Shown here: in pieces, positions 7,681 to 16,830 of the stretch
Numbering within the stretch: the first letter of the stretch is position 1
Layout of the letters: each line of letters starts with the position of its first letter
From: Rhodococcus sp. IEGM 1381
GTDB taxonomy: Bacteria > Actinomycetota > Actinomycetes > Mycobacteriales > Mycobacteriaceae
Direction of reading: 5' to 3'
DNA length: 64,000 bases
Assembly (NCBI RefSeq): GCF_030056795.1
Contig: NZ_JASHKQ010000005.1
Coordinates: 62,001-126,000, forward strand
Translations under genes and position numbers: made by a program
Notes under the pieces: model-generated
Seen by the model: the letters and a program-made list of their open reading frames with translations, nothing else
What the model was told of the DNA's origin: nothing
Databases searched by the model: none

Positions 7681-8868
7681 ATGCCGTGGCCGCCACACAC
7701 CCGTACAACCAAGGAATGGCAGCCTCGACATCGTCAAGGATCGAAGGCCGACCGCACACTCGATCGAATCGAGGTGTCGATCCCTCCCGCGATCAAAGAC
7801 CTGGTCTTTTCACCGTCCAACGAGGCCGGTCAGGCGCAGGAAGCTGCGATCATTGCGGTAGCTCGTCTCGAAGCAGGATTCGGCGAACACCTCGCGCCGC
7901 TCGCAGATTTCTTGCTCCGAAGCGAATCCGTGGCGTCATCCAAAATCGAGAGTGTCGACGCCGGTTGGCATGCGTTCGGTCGTGCATTGGCCGGGGGCAA
8001 GGCGAGCGCCGATGCCAAGTCTCAACTCGCTGCAGTACACGCACTTATCGCGATGGTCGACGCTGCGGGCCGCGGACCGATGTCGCTCGACACCTTCCTC
8101 GACGCACACCGGCTTCTCATGGCTCCCGATTTCTACACTGCGAAAGACAGTGGCGCACTACGCGATGTGCAGAACTGGATCGGTGGCAGCGACTACACAC
8201 CCATCAATGCGCTGTACGTTCCCCCGCCGCCGGAACTCGTCCCCGAACTGATGGACGACTTGCTCGTGTTCGCGAACCGCACGGACATGCCGATCATCGC
8301 TCAGGCCGCCATCGCTCACGCACAGTTCGAATCCATCCACCCGTTCACCGACGGAAACGGCCGAATCGGACGCGCATTGGTCAGCGCAATATTGCGCCGA
8401 CGCGGCCTGACTCGTCAGATCACCGTTCCGCTGGCCTCGGCGATGCTCGCAGACACGACACGGTACTTCTCGTTCTTGACGGGATACCGCAGTGGACAAG
8501 CGGACGAGTTCGTCCAATATCTGGCGTCGGCTGCTGTGCACGCGAGCGAAGCAGCAGCGGAGTCGGCGCATGCTCTGTCAGAGCTGCCGGGTGCGTGGAA
8601 GCGCGTAGCGAAACCTCGCGCCAATTCCGCTGACGAAGCCCTGCTGGCCCGACTACTCGAGGTGCCGATCCTCAACGCAGACATGGCGACAGAGATCACC
8701 GGGACAACAGATGTCAGCGCGTATCGCGCACTTGGTCGACTGACCGAAGCCGGCATCTTGGAGTTGATCTCCACCAGCAAGCGTAACCAGATATGGGCGG
8801 CAACCGACGTTCTGGCCGAGCTCGACGCACTGAGCGCCGCGATCGGAAAACGGACACTCAGCTCTTGA
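7681..8868 (+). CDS. Fic-domain AMP-transferase with C-terminal winged helix
   Basis: 395 aa from ATG 7681 (GAGGGAGGCG upstream), preferred over 7651. N-terminal region (about 1-75) contains SVASSKIES, close to the inhibitory S/T-x-x-x-E motif of class II Fic proteins. The Fic core motif HPFTDGNGRIGR starts at His220, intact with the catalytic His and the phosphate-binding residues. The C-terminal about 90 residues look like a winged helix (DMATEITGTTDVSAYRALGRLTE). Expected to transfer AMP to protein hydroxyls and to bind DNA or partner proteins; target unknown. No separate antitoxin gene is adjacent. Confidence 0.88.
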   Translation: MPWPPHTRTTKEWQPRHRQGSKADRTLDRIEVSIPPAIKDLVFSPSNEAGQAQEAAIIAVARLEAGFGEHLAPLADFLLRSESVASSKIESVDAGWHAFGRALAGGKASADAKSQLAAVHALIAMVDAAGRGPMSLDTFLDAHRLLMAPDFYTAKDSGALRDVQNWIGGSDYTPINALYVPPPPELVPELMDDLLVFANRTDMPIIAQAAIAHAQFESIHPFTDGNGRIGRALVSAILRRRGLTRQITVPLASAMLADTTRYFSFLTGYRSGQADEFVQYLASAAVHASEAAAESAHALSELPGAWKRVAKPRANSADEALLARLLEVPILNADMATEITGTTDVSAYRALGRLTEAGILELISTSKRNQIWAATDVLAELDALSAAIGKRTLSS

Positions 8869-9035
8869 GCTCGAGCGCTGGCGGACGTCATCTAGTATCC
8901 GTGACAGTATCCGACGCCACGGTTCCCTATTCTCCGGCATTCACTCGAATTCAGGCCGAGCACCGACCTAAAATTCATTCCAGGAAGCATCCCCCACAAG
9001 CGATATGAATCCAATCCCGCCTGTACGGCCCTCTT

Positions 9036-9401
9036 TCACTCCCAGACTGTGAGCCCGCCGCCGGCAACACTGACTGCCTTGAAACCTTCGGGTGCCGCAA
9101 CGGTCCAGGCTTCGAAATCGGGGTCGAAAGGAACTACAAGGCTTGTGTGGTCGGCAAACTCGATCCGCAGGTCGCCGTCATTGGAAGCGTGCGCACGTAT
9201 GACCCGTCTGCCCTCGAGACGCCAGACAGCGGTGTTGTCGGAGAGCGTTGCGTCCGGTACACCTCGGAACCCGTCGGACCCAGGCTCATCGAGCCGAAAA
9301 GTCGATTCGATACGCAGTTCGTAGTCATGATTCGTACGCAGCGCGAGAGAGAATCCGAACTCCAGAGACGCGATCACTTGACCTACCAGAGGAATGTCCA
9401 C
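9036..9401 (-). CDS. DUF6188-like small beta protein
   Basis: 121 aa starting MDIPLVGQVIASLEFGFSLAL. Alternating hydrophobic strands, LRIES and LRIEFADHTSLVVPFD, ending GGGLTVWE. No signal or membrane segment. I match it from memory to DUF6188, a family common in actinobacterial polymorphic toxin/immunity regions. A fragment resembling its N-terminus lies near 2790-2865. Confidence 0.6.
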   Translation of the reverse strand: MDIPLVGQVIASLEFGFSLALRTNHDYELRIESTFRLDEPGSDGFRGVPDATLSDNTAVWRLEGRRVIRAHASNDGDLRIEFADHTSLVVPFDPDFEAWTVAAPEGFKAVSVAGGGLTVWE

Positions 9402-9615
9402 GTGCTACCACCCTCTCGGGACTGAAAATGAGCCGTCCGACTCGATGGGAATATGGGTCTCCGAGCCATCAATACCTCCCCCGTCGAACGTCCAGCATCT
9501 GTTGACCTATTGAGCAGCTGCCCGTTAGACGCAGCAGCGCCGTGCGCGGTTCCACTCGGATGGCAGTCGAGAGTCTGCAGCGAGTGACACTGCACCCGGC
9601 CGTCGCCGATCTCTC

Positions 9616-10260
9616 CTACTCCCCTCGCGCTCGTCTGCGATCTTCCGGGGTGAAAGCCGATACCGAACACGCATTGACACCCGCCGATCGCTTCCGGTGC
9701 TGGTAGTCCGCCACCGAATCGAAGGCAGCCGTCACGCCGACCGACGTCGAGACGTACGTCATCGACTTGTCCCGCTGGAAGCCCAGATCGGCACCCACCT
9801 CGACGGCATCGATGTTCGATCCCAGGAACACGAAGTCCCAGCTGTACTCGGCTTCTTGCCGCTGAATCAGCTCCCTCACAGCAGAATTCGTCCATTCCCG
9901 GCTCGCATTCTCGTGACCGTCGGTCATCACAAGTACCGTCACCGAGCTGGGACGCTCGCCCTCCAGCATCGTGGCCAGCCCGGTGCCCACCTCGCTGACT
10001 AGCCGGCCGATCGCGTCGTACAACGCGGTGCTCCCACGCGGTTCGAGCACGAGCGGAGCAACATCGTCGATGGGTGTGTTGTCGTAGACCAGCTCGTACC
10101 GGTCGTCGAACTGCGCGAGCGTGACCACGGTCCGACCGTCGGCCTGACGCTCCTTGGCGATGAAAGAGTCGAATCCGCCGCGGGTGTCGTCGGCGATGGA
10201 GTGCATCGAGCCGGACCGGTCGAGCAATGCGGCAACGAGAGAGAGCTTCGGGTTGGTCAT
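9616..10260 (-). CDS. von Willebrand factor A (VWA) domain protein
   Basis: 214 aa. MIDAS motif DRSGSM at residues 14-19, then the threonine/serine and aspartate metal sites in RGSTALYDAIG and VLVMTDGHENAS. No signal peptide, so cytoplasmic; TerY-like size. A metal-dependent protein-binding domain. It sits 80 bp downstream of the DUF4352-type gene, with a hairpin between them. Role unknown. Confidence 0.8.
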   Translation of the reverse strand: MTNPKLSLVAALLDRSGSMHSIADDTRGGFDSFIAKERQADGRTVVTLAQFDDRYELVYDNTPIDDVAPLVLEPRGSTALYDAIGRLVSEVGTGLATMLEGERPSSVTVLVMTDGHENASREWTNSAVRELIQRQEAEYSWDFVFLGSNIDAVEVGADLGFQRDKSMTYVSTSVGVTAAFDSVADYQHRKRSAGVNACSVSAFTPEDRRRARGE

Positions 10261-10275
10261 GTTTTCCTTCCGTAG

Positions 10276-10295
10276 GACGCAGCCTGAGCTGCGTC
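10276..10295. terminator. perfect 8-bp inverted repeat between two minus-strand genes
   Basis: GACGCAGC-CTGA-GCTGCGTC lies 45 bp after the stop of the gene at 10340 and 15 bp before the VWA start. It fits a rho-independent-like hairpin without a U tract, or a translational attenuator of the VWA gene. Confidence 0.4.
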
Positions 10296-10339
10296 GGATG
10301 AATTAGATTGAGAGAGAACGGAAGAGCGATCGGTGACGG

Positions 10340-10963
10340 CTACCGCAGCGCAACCGTCGTACCGCCTGAGAACGCCGAATCGTGCAGCTCGATCTCGGCA
10401 GGCACGGTCCCGACAGGGACGTCGAACACCACGGTTGTATCCAGCGCGTTGCCTGGATTGATTTGCTCGTAGCCGATGCCCTCGTCGAGGTAGGCAGTCG
10501 CGAGGCTGTCGACCGAGTACTGCTTTCCGTCCGCATCGAGCAACTTCTGCGAGGACGCGTCCAAGCTCTGTGCTCGGTCGCCGATGTTGCGCACGGTCAT
10601 CGTCACCTGGACGTACTCGCCCTGCGCGGTCTGCGTCAGGTACTCCGAGCCGACCGTCGCGACGGGTGGCGCGACGGCGGTGACGACGAACTCGAACTTT
10701 CCGTCGCGTACCGGAACGCCGATTCCTGGACTACTCGGCTCGACCGGTGCTGCAGGAGCCGCTTCCTCCGACGCCGAGGACCCGGCCGGCGCGGGAGCCG
10801 TCGGGCTCTCCGACGAACCACCACCGATCAGCCGAATGAGGACGCCCAGCACGACGATCGCCAATATGACGGTCAGGATCTTGTGTCGGGCAAACCAACT
10901 CTTCGTCTGCTCGGGAGCGGGTGGGGCGTACTGCTGCTGGGGGTTCGGGTTGTGGTTGGTCAT
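10340..10963 (-). CDS. DUF4352-type membrane-anchored protein
   Basis: 207 aa from ATG 10963 (GAGAGGAATTTCGAC upstream). Pro/Gln-rich cytoplasmic N-terminus, one membrane segment (about 26-44, ILTVILAIVVLGVLIRLI), a Ser/Pro/Ala linker, then an Ig-like extracellular domain with VQVTMTVRNIGD and the QSLDASSQKLLD turn typical of DUF4352 (telomeric-repeat-binding-factor-like) proteins. Surface protein of unknown role, divergent from the histidine kinase gene at 11129. Confidence 0.75.
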   Translation of the reverse strand: MTNHNPNPQQQYAPPAPEQTKSWFARHKILTVILAIVVLGVLIRLIGGGSSESPTAPAPAGSSASEEAAPAAPVEPSSPGIGVPVRDGKFEFVVTAVAPPVATVGSEYLTQTAQGEYVQVTMTVRNIGDRAQSLDASSQKLLDADGKQYSVDSLATAYLDEGIGYEQINPGNALDTTVVFDVPVGTVPAEIELHDSAFSGGTTVALR

Positions 10964-11128
10964 GTCGAAATTCCTCTCGTTCGGCGATGTATCAACCACA
11001 CCGCAGTCGACCCTGTCCGCGCCTCGGCTGACCGGTCGGTGTGCCTCGTCCTTTCGGTCGCATCCGATCGGCCATGTGGGCCGATCGGACGATTCGCAGT
11101 GTCGGTGCTCGGCCGTACGCTTCTCCTC

Positions 11129-12334
11129 GTGAGCACCCATCGGACAGGCACCCTGCGCCGCAAAGCCTGGACGACGGCGGCGGTGGCCTTCAGCCTGTTC
11201 TGCTCGCTAATGACCGCCGGGCTGGCGGGCTCGTCAGGGACACCGGGGTGGAATCTGGGTATCGGCGTCGCGCTCAACCTGATCGCGGGCGTCGCCTTGA
11301 TCTGGCGACACGAGCGGCCGTGGGTGGTTCTGGGTCTGGCGTTGGCCGGGCCGCTGTTTTTCGCCACCGATGCGACGGCGGCGTTGATTGCCCTGTTTGC
11401 TGTCGGTGCGTTCGCGCGCACCAAGCCTCTGGTGATGGCCGCCGTCGCGGTCTTCATGGCGTGCGGGGTGTCGTTGACGTACGACGCGCATCGGAGTCGG
11501 TACTACTCCGTCCTGACCATCGGTTCGACTAAGGCCGAGGACGGGTCCATGCCGGTGGAATGGGACGTCCCGGCGTGGATTCCGTGGGTCGTCGCGGCAG
11601 TGCTCGTCGGGTTGGTCGTGGGTGGAGCAATACTGCGCCGCACCAGATCCGATCTGACGGAGGCTGTGGTCACGCGAGACAAGGTGACGGTGGAGTCCAA
11701 CGCGCTTCGTGAGGAGATGCTGCTGACCGCGGAACGTGCCCGCATCGCCCGCGACATGCACGACACCCTCGCTGCCAGCCTCAGTCGCATCTCGCTGTTC
11801 GCAGGCGGAATGCAGGTCAACAGTGCCGATGGACCCGAGAAGGTAGCCCAAACCGCGTCGTTGATTCGGCAGACCGCTCACGATGCGCTCGACGAGCTCA
11901 AGCGCATCATCGGCGTGCTGCGCGGATCGGCCGATTCCTCGAGCGGTGGTCGGCAAAGCGTCGAGGGCATCTCTGATCTGGTGCACTCGGCGCGGGACGC
12001 AGGCTTACATACGACGATGATCCTCGACGTGACGCCCGGTGAAATCGGCGCTGCGAGCAGTCATGTGGCGTATCGGGTGGTGCAGGAATCGCTCACCAAT
12101 GCGCAGAAGCACGCCGGCGGTTCGACTATTCGGGTAGCGGTGCAGGGGTCCGATCAGGTGGGCCTTCGCGTGGACGTGCGCAATCAGCTGATGGGGCAAC
12201 CGGCTTTTGCGCATGGGTCGGGTGCGGGGTTGACCGGACTGGCCGAACAAGTCCGCGGGGTGGGCGGCACGTTTGCTGCCGGCGCGCAGCCGGGCGAGTT
12301 CGTGGTGTCGTGCTGGTTGCCGTGGTACTCCTGA
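11129..12334 (+). CDS. NarL/DesK-type sensor histidine kinase
   Basis: About 401 aa from GTG 11129; a GTG at 11099 is also possible and neither has a clear ribosome-binding site, so a leaderless message is possible. Four to five membrane segments fill residues 10-170. The HisKA_3 box is ERARIARDMHDTLAASLS with the phospho-acceptor His211, and a HATPase_c domain (VVQESLTNAQKHA, GAGLTGLAEQV) ends the protein. It phosphorylates the response regulator encoded 39 bp downstream. The signal is unknown. Confidence 0.88.
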   Translation: MSTHRTGTLRRKAWTTAAVAFSLFCSLMTAGLAGSSGTPGWNLGIGVALNLIAGVALIWRHERPWVVLGLALAGPLFFATDATAALIALFAVGAFARTKPLVMAAVAVFMACGVSLTYDAHRSRYYSVLTIGSTKAEDGSMPVEWDVPAWIPWVVAAVLVGLVVGGAILRRTRSDLTEAVVTRDKVTVESNALREEMLLTAERARIARDMHDTLAASLSRISLFAGGMQVNSADGPEKVAQTASLIRQTAHDALDELKRIIGVLRGSADSSSGGRQSVEGISDLVHSARDAGLHTTMILDVTPGEIGAASSHVAYRVVQESLTNAQKHAGGSTIRVAVQGSDQVGLRVDVRNQLMGQPAFAHGSGAGLTGLAEQVRGVGGTFAAGAQPGEFVVSCWLPWYS

Positions 12335-12372
12335 CGGACAGTGTCGGAGTCGCGTTCTAAGCTCAGCGCACC

Positions 12373-13026
12373 ATGACAGCGCCAGCCGTGATCACCGTTC
12401 TGATCGTCGACGACGACCCTTTCGTTCGACGTGGAGTAACGGACATCTTCGCGAAGACCTCGGACATTTCGGTGGTGGCCGACGTGGAGGACGGCGATCT
12501 GGTACCTGCGGCGGTTGCGGCGTTCCGGCCACACGTGGTGCTGATGGATCTTCAGATGCGCCGGATCGGCGGGCTGGCCTCCACTCGCGAGTTGATGACG
12601 CTCGCCCATCCACCCAAGGTCATTGCGATGACGGCGATGGATGTGGACGATCTGGTGGTACAGGCCATCGAGGCGGGGGCGCACAGCTTTCTGAGCAAAA
12701 GCGAGGCACCCGAGACGTTCCATCAGTCGGTTCGGGCGGTGGCATCGGGCAACACGTTGTTCAGTGAGGATTCGCTCCGGAAAATTGTGGCGTCGTCGAT
12801 GTTGCCGACGGCTCCTGTATCGGTGTCGATGGACGTGCTGAGCCCTCGGGAGCGAGATGTGTTGCGCATCTTGGCTACTGGTTCGACCAATGCGGATATC
12901 TCCTCCGAGCTGTACCTCAGCGAGACGACGGTGAAGACCCATATCTCCGGGATTTTCGTGAAACTCGGCGTGCGCAATCGAGTCGAGGCGGCATTGGCTG
13001 CCTTCCGGGCGGGAATGGTCACGTGA
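12373..13026 (+). CDS. NarL/FixJ-type response regulator
   Basis: 217 aa. Receiver domain with acidic pocket DDD (13-15), phospho-acceptor Asp59 in LMDLQM, the switch Thr in AMTAM and Lys in LSKSEAP. The loop after Asp59 reads QMRRIGG where most relatives have a conserved Pro (DIRMP). C-terminal LuxR-type helix-turn-helix: LSPRERDVLRILATGSTNADI then SETTVKTHISGIFVKL. Cognate of the kinase just upstream. Confidence 0.92.
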   Translation: MTAPAVITVLIVDDDPFVRRGVTDIFAKTSDISVVADVEDGDLVPAAVAAFRPHVVLMDLQMRRIGGLASTRELMTLAHPPKVIAMTAMDVDDLVVQAIEAGAHSFLSKSEAPETFHQSVRAVASGNTLFSEDSLRKIVASSMLPTAPVSVSMDVLSPRERDVLRILATGSTNADISSELYLSETTVKTHISGIFVKLGVRNRVEAALAAFRAGMVT

Positions 13027-13133
13027 GCGGACCGAGCCTGAAACGGTGATCACCAATTGAATTCAGTGTCCACGTATCTCGCTTCCTTATTGGTACCTTC
13101 ACTCTGCCCGTATCAATCTGCACGAGGAGCCAC

Positions 13134-13367
13134 GTGACCACACCGGTTGCCGACCAGACCACAACGAGCAGGCTGTGCGGACATGTGTTCGTGGTTCGCG
13201 GTCTTCTTGAGTCCATTGCATGCGACGCGGTCATCGCCACCAGCTCAAGTTTTCGCCTGCGCTACAAGTGGTTCTTCGTTCTCGGTGTCGAGGACGGTGG
13301 GGCTCATGTCGTACAGCAACGTGTCGCCGTCTCACCCGGTGTTTCCCACCGACGCTGGTCGGCTTGA
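13134..13367 (+). pseudogene. remnant of a SIR2-type gene (N-terminal domain only)
   Basis: GTG-started frame of 77 codons. Residues 14-50 (GHVFVVRGLLESIACDAV ... VLGVEDGGAH) align with GHVFVVKGRLESVASDVL ... ALGVADTVPAAH at the start of the intact SIR2-type protein at 19063, including the VT dipeptide start. Downstream, similarity is lost and other frames take over, so this is a frameshifted and truncated copy. Residual frame fragments (for example ATGSDPNTLDRFASKLVEEL, 13398-13472) lead into the next gene. Not expected to be functional. Confidence 0.55.
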
Positions 13368-13472
13368 ACACCAGACGGGGCCGGCGTTCCTCAATAGAGG
13401 GCAACCGGTAGCGATCCGAACACACTCGATAGATTTGCGTCGAAGCTGGTCGAAGAATTAGGAAGGCAAATA

Positions 13473-15110
13473 GTGGGAATGTCCGCTGAAGTCGTATTTC
13501 GCTCACTCGGGAACGCCGAATTCGAATGCGAGGTTCGCAGCCCAGAAGGGTTGACGATGCGCTGCAACGGCGCACTCAACGATCTGGAGCCTCGCGTCCT
13601 GGGTGACGATGCATTGGGAACCAACTCCGCCTTGGTCCACAACGCGTGGGCCTTCGCCAAGCACGATCACCTGTACCGCACCCTTACCGACGGCGCTGAG
13701 CGGGAAAGCCATCACACGCAGGCAATGGCACATCGTAAGACTGCGGCTGGCATCGCAGAACTGGTCGACAAACTAGGAACAGCGTCGAAGAATTCGTGGT
13801 GTTCAGCATGCTTCACCCGAAGCGACCATCGGCGCTTGACACAAGGATTCGGGACGATCCCCGCGTACCTATGCGAATCGTGCGGTTCGCCGACACTGGG
13901 ATGCGCAGGTCCAGGGTGCGCCAACATGGCCACGCGAGGTTTCGCAGCGGTACTGGTGCCGCGGTACTGCGCCGAGCACAAGCACGAGATCCCCGGGTTC
14001 GAAAAGGCGTCCTTGAACTTTGGGGCGCTGGAGGACTACCACGAATTCCTCAATTTCGAGCGTCGTAACCTCGCACTAGGGTCACGTATCGCAGCGATCT
14101 CTGTTCTTTCCGCGGGTGCACTCGCGACCGGTGCTTTTCTTGCTGCCCCGGCGATCGGCGGGGCAATCGGCAGTCTGAGTATCGCGGGGGGTGGCTACGC
14201 GGGAGCCGCGGCCAGCAGTTACGGGTTGGCTCTGCTTGGTGGTGGCTCGATCGCTGCGGGTGGGCTGGGGATGGTTGGCGGGACAGCAGTCGTCGCAGCC
14301 GTTGGCGGAGCCCTTGGCGGTGCACTGGGCAGTTCGGTGACAACTGCTTACATCGGTGCTGACAAGTCATTCAACATCGAACTGATCAAGCCAGGGTCCG
14401 GGATAGCCGTGATCGTTGCGAATGGACTGTTCAGCGAGGGGAAGGACACACGCCCGGACTGGAAGAAGCTTGTGGCACGACGCTACCCGGATTCACCGAT
14501 CTATCGAGTTCACTGGGGGAGCAATGATCTCGGAGACTTAGCAGCAATGGCCAAGGCAATGGGTGGACAACCGGCAGCAGCACTCGGAATCAAGGGGCTG
14601 GCTGCAAAGGCGACAAAAGCAGGCGCGAAGAAGTTGGGGCCGTTGGCACCCGCGCTGGCAGCAGCAGCCATTGCCAAAAACCCCTGGCATACTGCAAGAG
14701 TCAAGGCAGACCGCACGGGTGTGGCTCTCGCAGGACTGTTGGCGAGAACCAACGCCAAAAGCTACGTGCTTGTCGGACACAGCCTCGGAGCCCGCGTTGC
14801 AGCCACGGCGGCCGAAACCCTTGCGAGGTCGAAGAGCATGCCGAAGATTGACACGGTCCACCTGCTGGGTGCCGCAATCGGGTCGAAGGGTGACTGGCGA
14901 CTTCTCAGCAATGCAGTCACCGACGCCGTGCACAACTACCACTCGTCGAACGACGATGTCCTCAAGTACGGCTACAAGACCGCTCAAGGTGGACAAACGG
15001 CGGTCGGATACGCAGGCTTCCGCACCGAGTTCGCCCGCATCCACGACCACGATGTCTCCGCTATCGTCGATGGGCATTCAGAGTATCTGCAAAGCGTGCA
15101 GCTCAGCTGA
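13473..15110 (+). CDS. DUF726-type alpha/beta hydrolase with Cys cluster and glycine-rich hydrophobic segment
   Basis: 545 aa, GTG start after AGGAAGG. N-terminal about 190 residues hold a likely zinc-binding Cys/His cluster (WCSACF, LCESCGSPTLGCAGPGC, YCAEHKHE). Residues about 205-290 are glycine/alanine-rich and strongly hydrophobic, suited to membrane insertion. The C-terminal half is a hydrolase: VIVANGLFSEG, W followed by YPDSPIYRVHWGS, and the nucleophile elbow GHSLGAR (Ser437). This matches DUF726/TMCO4-like predicted lipases or esterases. In this neighbourhood it could be a membrane-damaging effector (inference). Confidence 0.75.
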   Translation: MGMSAEVVFRSLGNAEFECEVRSPEGLTMRCNGALNDLEPRVLGDDALGTNSALVHNAWAFAKHDHLYRTLTDGAERESHHTQAMAHRKTAAGIAELVDKLGTASKNSWCSACFTRSDHRRLTQGFGTIPAYLCESCGSPTLGCAGPGCANMATRGFAAVLVPRYCAEHKHEIPGFEKASLNFGALEDYHEFLNFERRNLALGSRIAAISVLSAGALATGAFLAAPAIGGAIGSLSIAGGGYAGAAASSYGLALLGGGSIAAGGLGMVGGTAVVAAVGGALGGALGSSVTTAYIGADKSFNIELIKPGSGIAVIVANGLFSEGKDTRPDWKKLVARRYPDSPIYRVHWGSNDLGDLAAMAKAMGGQPAAALGIKGLAAKATKAGAKKLGPLAPALAAAAIAKNPWHTARVKADRTGVALAGLLARTNAKSYVLVGHSLGARVAATAAETLARSKSMPKIDTVHLLGAAIGSKGDWRLLSNAVTDAVHNYHSSNDDVLKYGYKTAQGGQTAVGYAGFRTEFARIHDHDVSAIVDGHSEYLQSVQLS

Positions 15111-15410
15111 TAAGGCATCAATGCCGAGTACTGCTCTCTCGCTTAGGATTTCGGCCTAAATCAGGCGGATGGCGTGGGCGTGCATAGTCGCGGAAAGCAC
15201 AGTTACCGCACCGTCAGGATGGGACTCCCAAGTTCAGTTGACTCGTGGGTTTGTGGTGCGTCCCCGGTTCACCGAGGACGCACCACAGGCATCTTCGACA
15301 CACCTGTCGGCGCCCTCGTGTACACATGAAGTTGCAGGCAGTCCGGTAGTCCGGACTCCGCTCTCGCCGACTTTCTCGGCAACCCTTTCGCGCAACTGAC
15401 GAGGAGAACT
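15111..15410. other. 300-bp intergenic region
   Basis: No gene seen. It holds the strong hairpin at 15252-15287 and, over its last 60 bp, sequence resembling that upstream of the paralogous gene at 22008 (CGCCGAC, then CCCTTTCGCGCA, then actATG). Confidence 0.6.
15252..15287. terminator. strong hairpin downstream of the DUF726-type gene
   Basis: Twelve-bp perfect arms TGTGGTGCGTCC / GGACGCACCACA, continued by an inner CGGT-TC-ACCG after a single mismatch, giving a 36-nt near-perfect stem. No U tract follows on either strand. Probably a terminator before the gene at 15411; a regulator site is the alternative. Confidence 0.5.
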
Positions 15411-16781
15411 ATGGAACAAACACGCCTCGGGCCCAACGACATACCCGCTGGAGATCCCGGATTCATGATTGCAATAGAGGTCGACCATCCGTTATCGGAC
15501 CTCACGCCCCAATGGCGTACCGACCTGCTTCGCAGCGTCGACGTTCAGTCCGCGCTAGTGGAGGAGTCTGCGTTCGGGAATGCCCGGGTTGTCTTCCACA
15601 CCGCCCACTGTGGATGGTGGGACGCCGGACGTCTCGCCCTCCGAACAGAAGAAGCTATCCGCCGACTAAGGCCGACCGTCGGGATCGAAATCTGCCGCGC
15701 GGACGTATGGGCAGACGAACCGTTCTTCGATCACGAACCCCACGGTCTCGGCGAGCTACCCGACTGGTGCCAGCGAAGCGATCCACGACGCCATTCGACA
15801 GTGATCGTCGAGGTCGAACCCGAAAGCAAAACACCTCCCCGCCTCCGAGACTCAGACCTGGTGAGCGTTATGTATTCGCCGCGGGATGCACGAACGAGTC
15901 GTTCCTCCACCGGCCGACCACAGATGATCGTCGAGCAGCACTTCCATCCCGCCAGCGCCGCGATGTCGACGGCTAAGCCCGCGTATGCGATCGGCAAGAA
16001 TCGATCGATCACTCGGATAAGATCCGTGCGATCCGACGTTTATCGCGCCGAGGTTTCGCATCGCGCAACGACCGGAGTTCTCGCGACCACGCCTCAGATC
16101 CCGGAGTGGCATTACAACATCGACGACGAGGGCTACCGATCGGTCGTGGTGACCGACCTTCGAGTCCGGCTGGCGGGCTGGAGTGTCGAAAGTGTGGATG
16201 CCGATGAGACCGTTACGCGAAGTGACTTCACCTTCGGTGCCATCTGGGCCGATCAAAGTGGACGCGCGAACGGCACCGACGACGGCTGGGCGAAGGATGC
16301 ATGGGAAGCGCCGGTCGAACCCGGTTCACTCGTTCGGGCGTTCATCGTCGATGGCCGACGGTTGGAGGTCGATCAATGGGACTCGTTGGCCGCGTGGATG
16401 ATCGAATCACTGTACGACAAGCCGGTCGCATTCATCGTCGAGGTGGGCCCCAGCGACTATGTTGCCGACTCCACCGATGACGCCCCGGTAGTGTGCTCAC
16501 AGGTGGTCGTCCTGAGCGAGGGCGTGGTGATGCTCAGACGCTCCCGGACCGAACTCAGCCACCTACTTCTTGCGGACTATTCGTCCTCAGGCCTGCCTCT
16601 CGACGAGTGGCAGAACGACGGCCACTTCGAGGACTGCACCGACGGATATCTGTTCACCAAGGACATTCGCCTGGTCGCCCGGTCGTGCATCGCCTGGATC
16701 CGAGTGAATGCCGGCGTGAACACAACAGGCAACATCGGTTGTTCCTACCGATTCGCCGACGAGCTCCCTCGATCCTCGTGA
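15411..16781 (+). CDS. unrecognised protein family, paralogue A
   Basis: 456 aa, ATG after GAGGAGAACT. Soluble, acidic, no signal peptide. Landmarks shared with the protein at 22008: IPAGDPGFMIAIEVD near the start, FGNARVVF and GWWDAG, VGIEICRADVW, ITRIRSVRSDVYRAE, WDSLAAWMIES, VGPSDYVAD, a DDCTDGYLFT-like block (EDCTDGYLFTKD) and the C-terminal CSYRFADELPRSS. The conserved Asp/Glu/Trp/His positions suggest an enzyme or ligand-binding domain, but I recognise no family. Both copies lie downstream of a SIR2-type gene or its remnant. An HD-hydrolase gene follows 49 bp later. Confidence 0.65.
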   Translation: MEQTRLGPNDIPAGDPGFMIAIEVDHPLSDLTPQWRTDLLRSVDVQSALVEESAFGNARVVFHTAHCGWWDAGRLALRTEEAIRRLRPTVGIEICRADVWADEPFFDHEPHGLGELPDWCQRSDPRRHSTVIVEVEPESKTPPRLRDSDLVSVMYSPRDARTSRSSTGRPQMIVEQHFHPASAAMSTAKPAYAIGKNRSITRIRSVRSDVYRAEVSHRATTGVLATTPQIPEWHYNIDDEGYRSVVVTDLRVRLAGWSVESVDADETVTRSDFTFGAIWADQSGRANGTDDGWAKDAWEAPVEPGSLVRAFIVDGRRLEVDQWDSLAAWMIESLYDKPVAFIVEVGPSDYVADSTDDAPVVCSQVVVLSEGVVMLRRSRTELSHLLLADYSSSGLPLDEWQNDGHFEDCTDGYLFTKDIRLVARSCIAWIRVNAGVNTTGNIGCSYRFADELPRSS

Positions 16782-16830
16782 CGCACCATCGAGCAGCTAC
16801 TTTCACCCCCTACCGACAGGAGACAAAAGT

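Noticed and set aside
10382-11128. N-terminal 249 codons of the long frame ending in the histidine kinase
   Set aside because: They are antisense to the DUF4352-type gene and lack any domain; the kinase starts near 11129.
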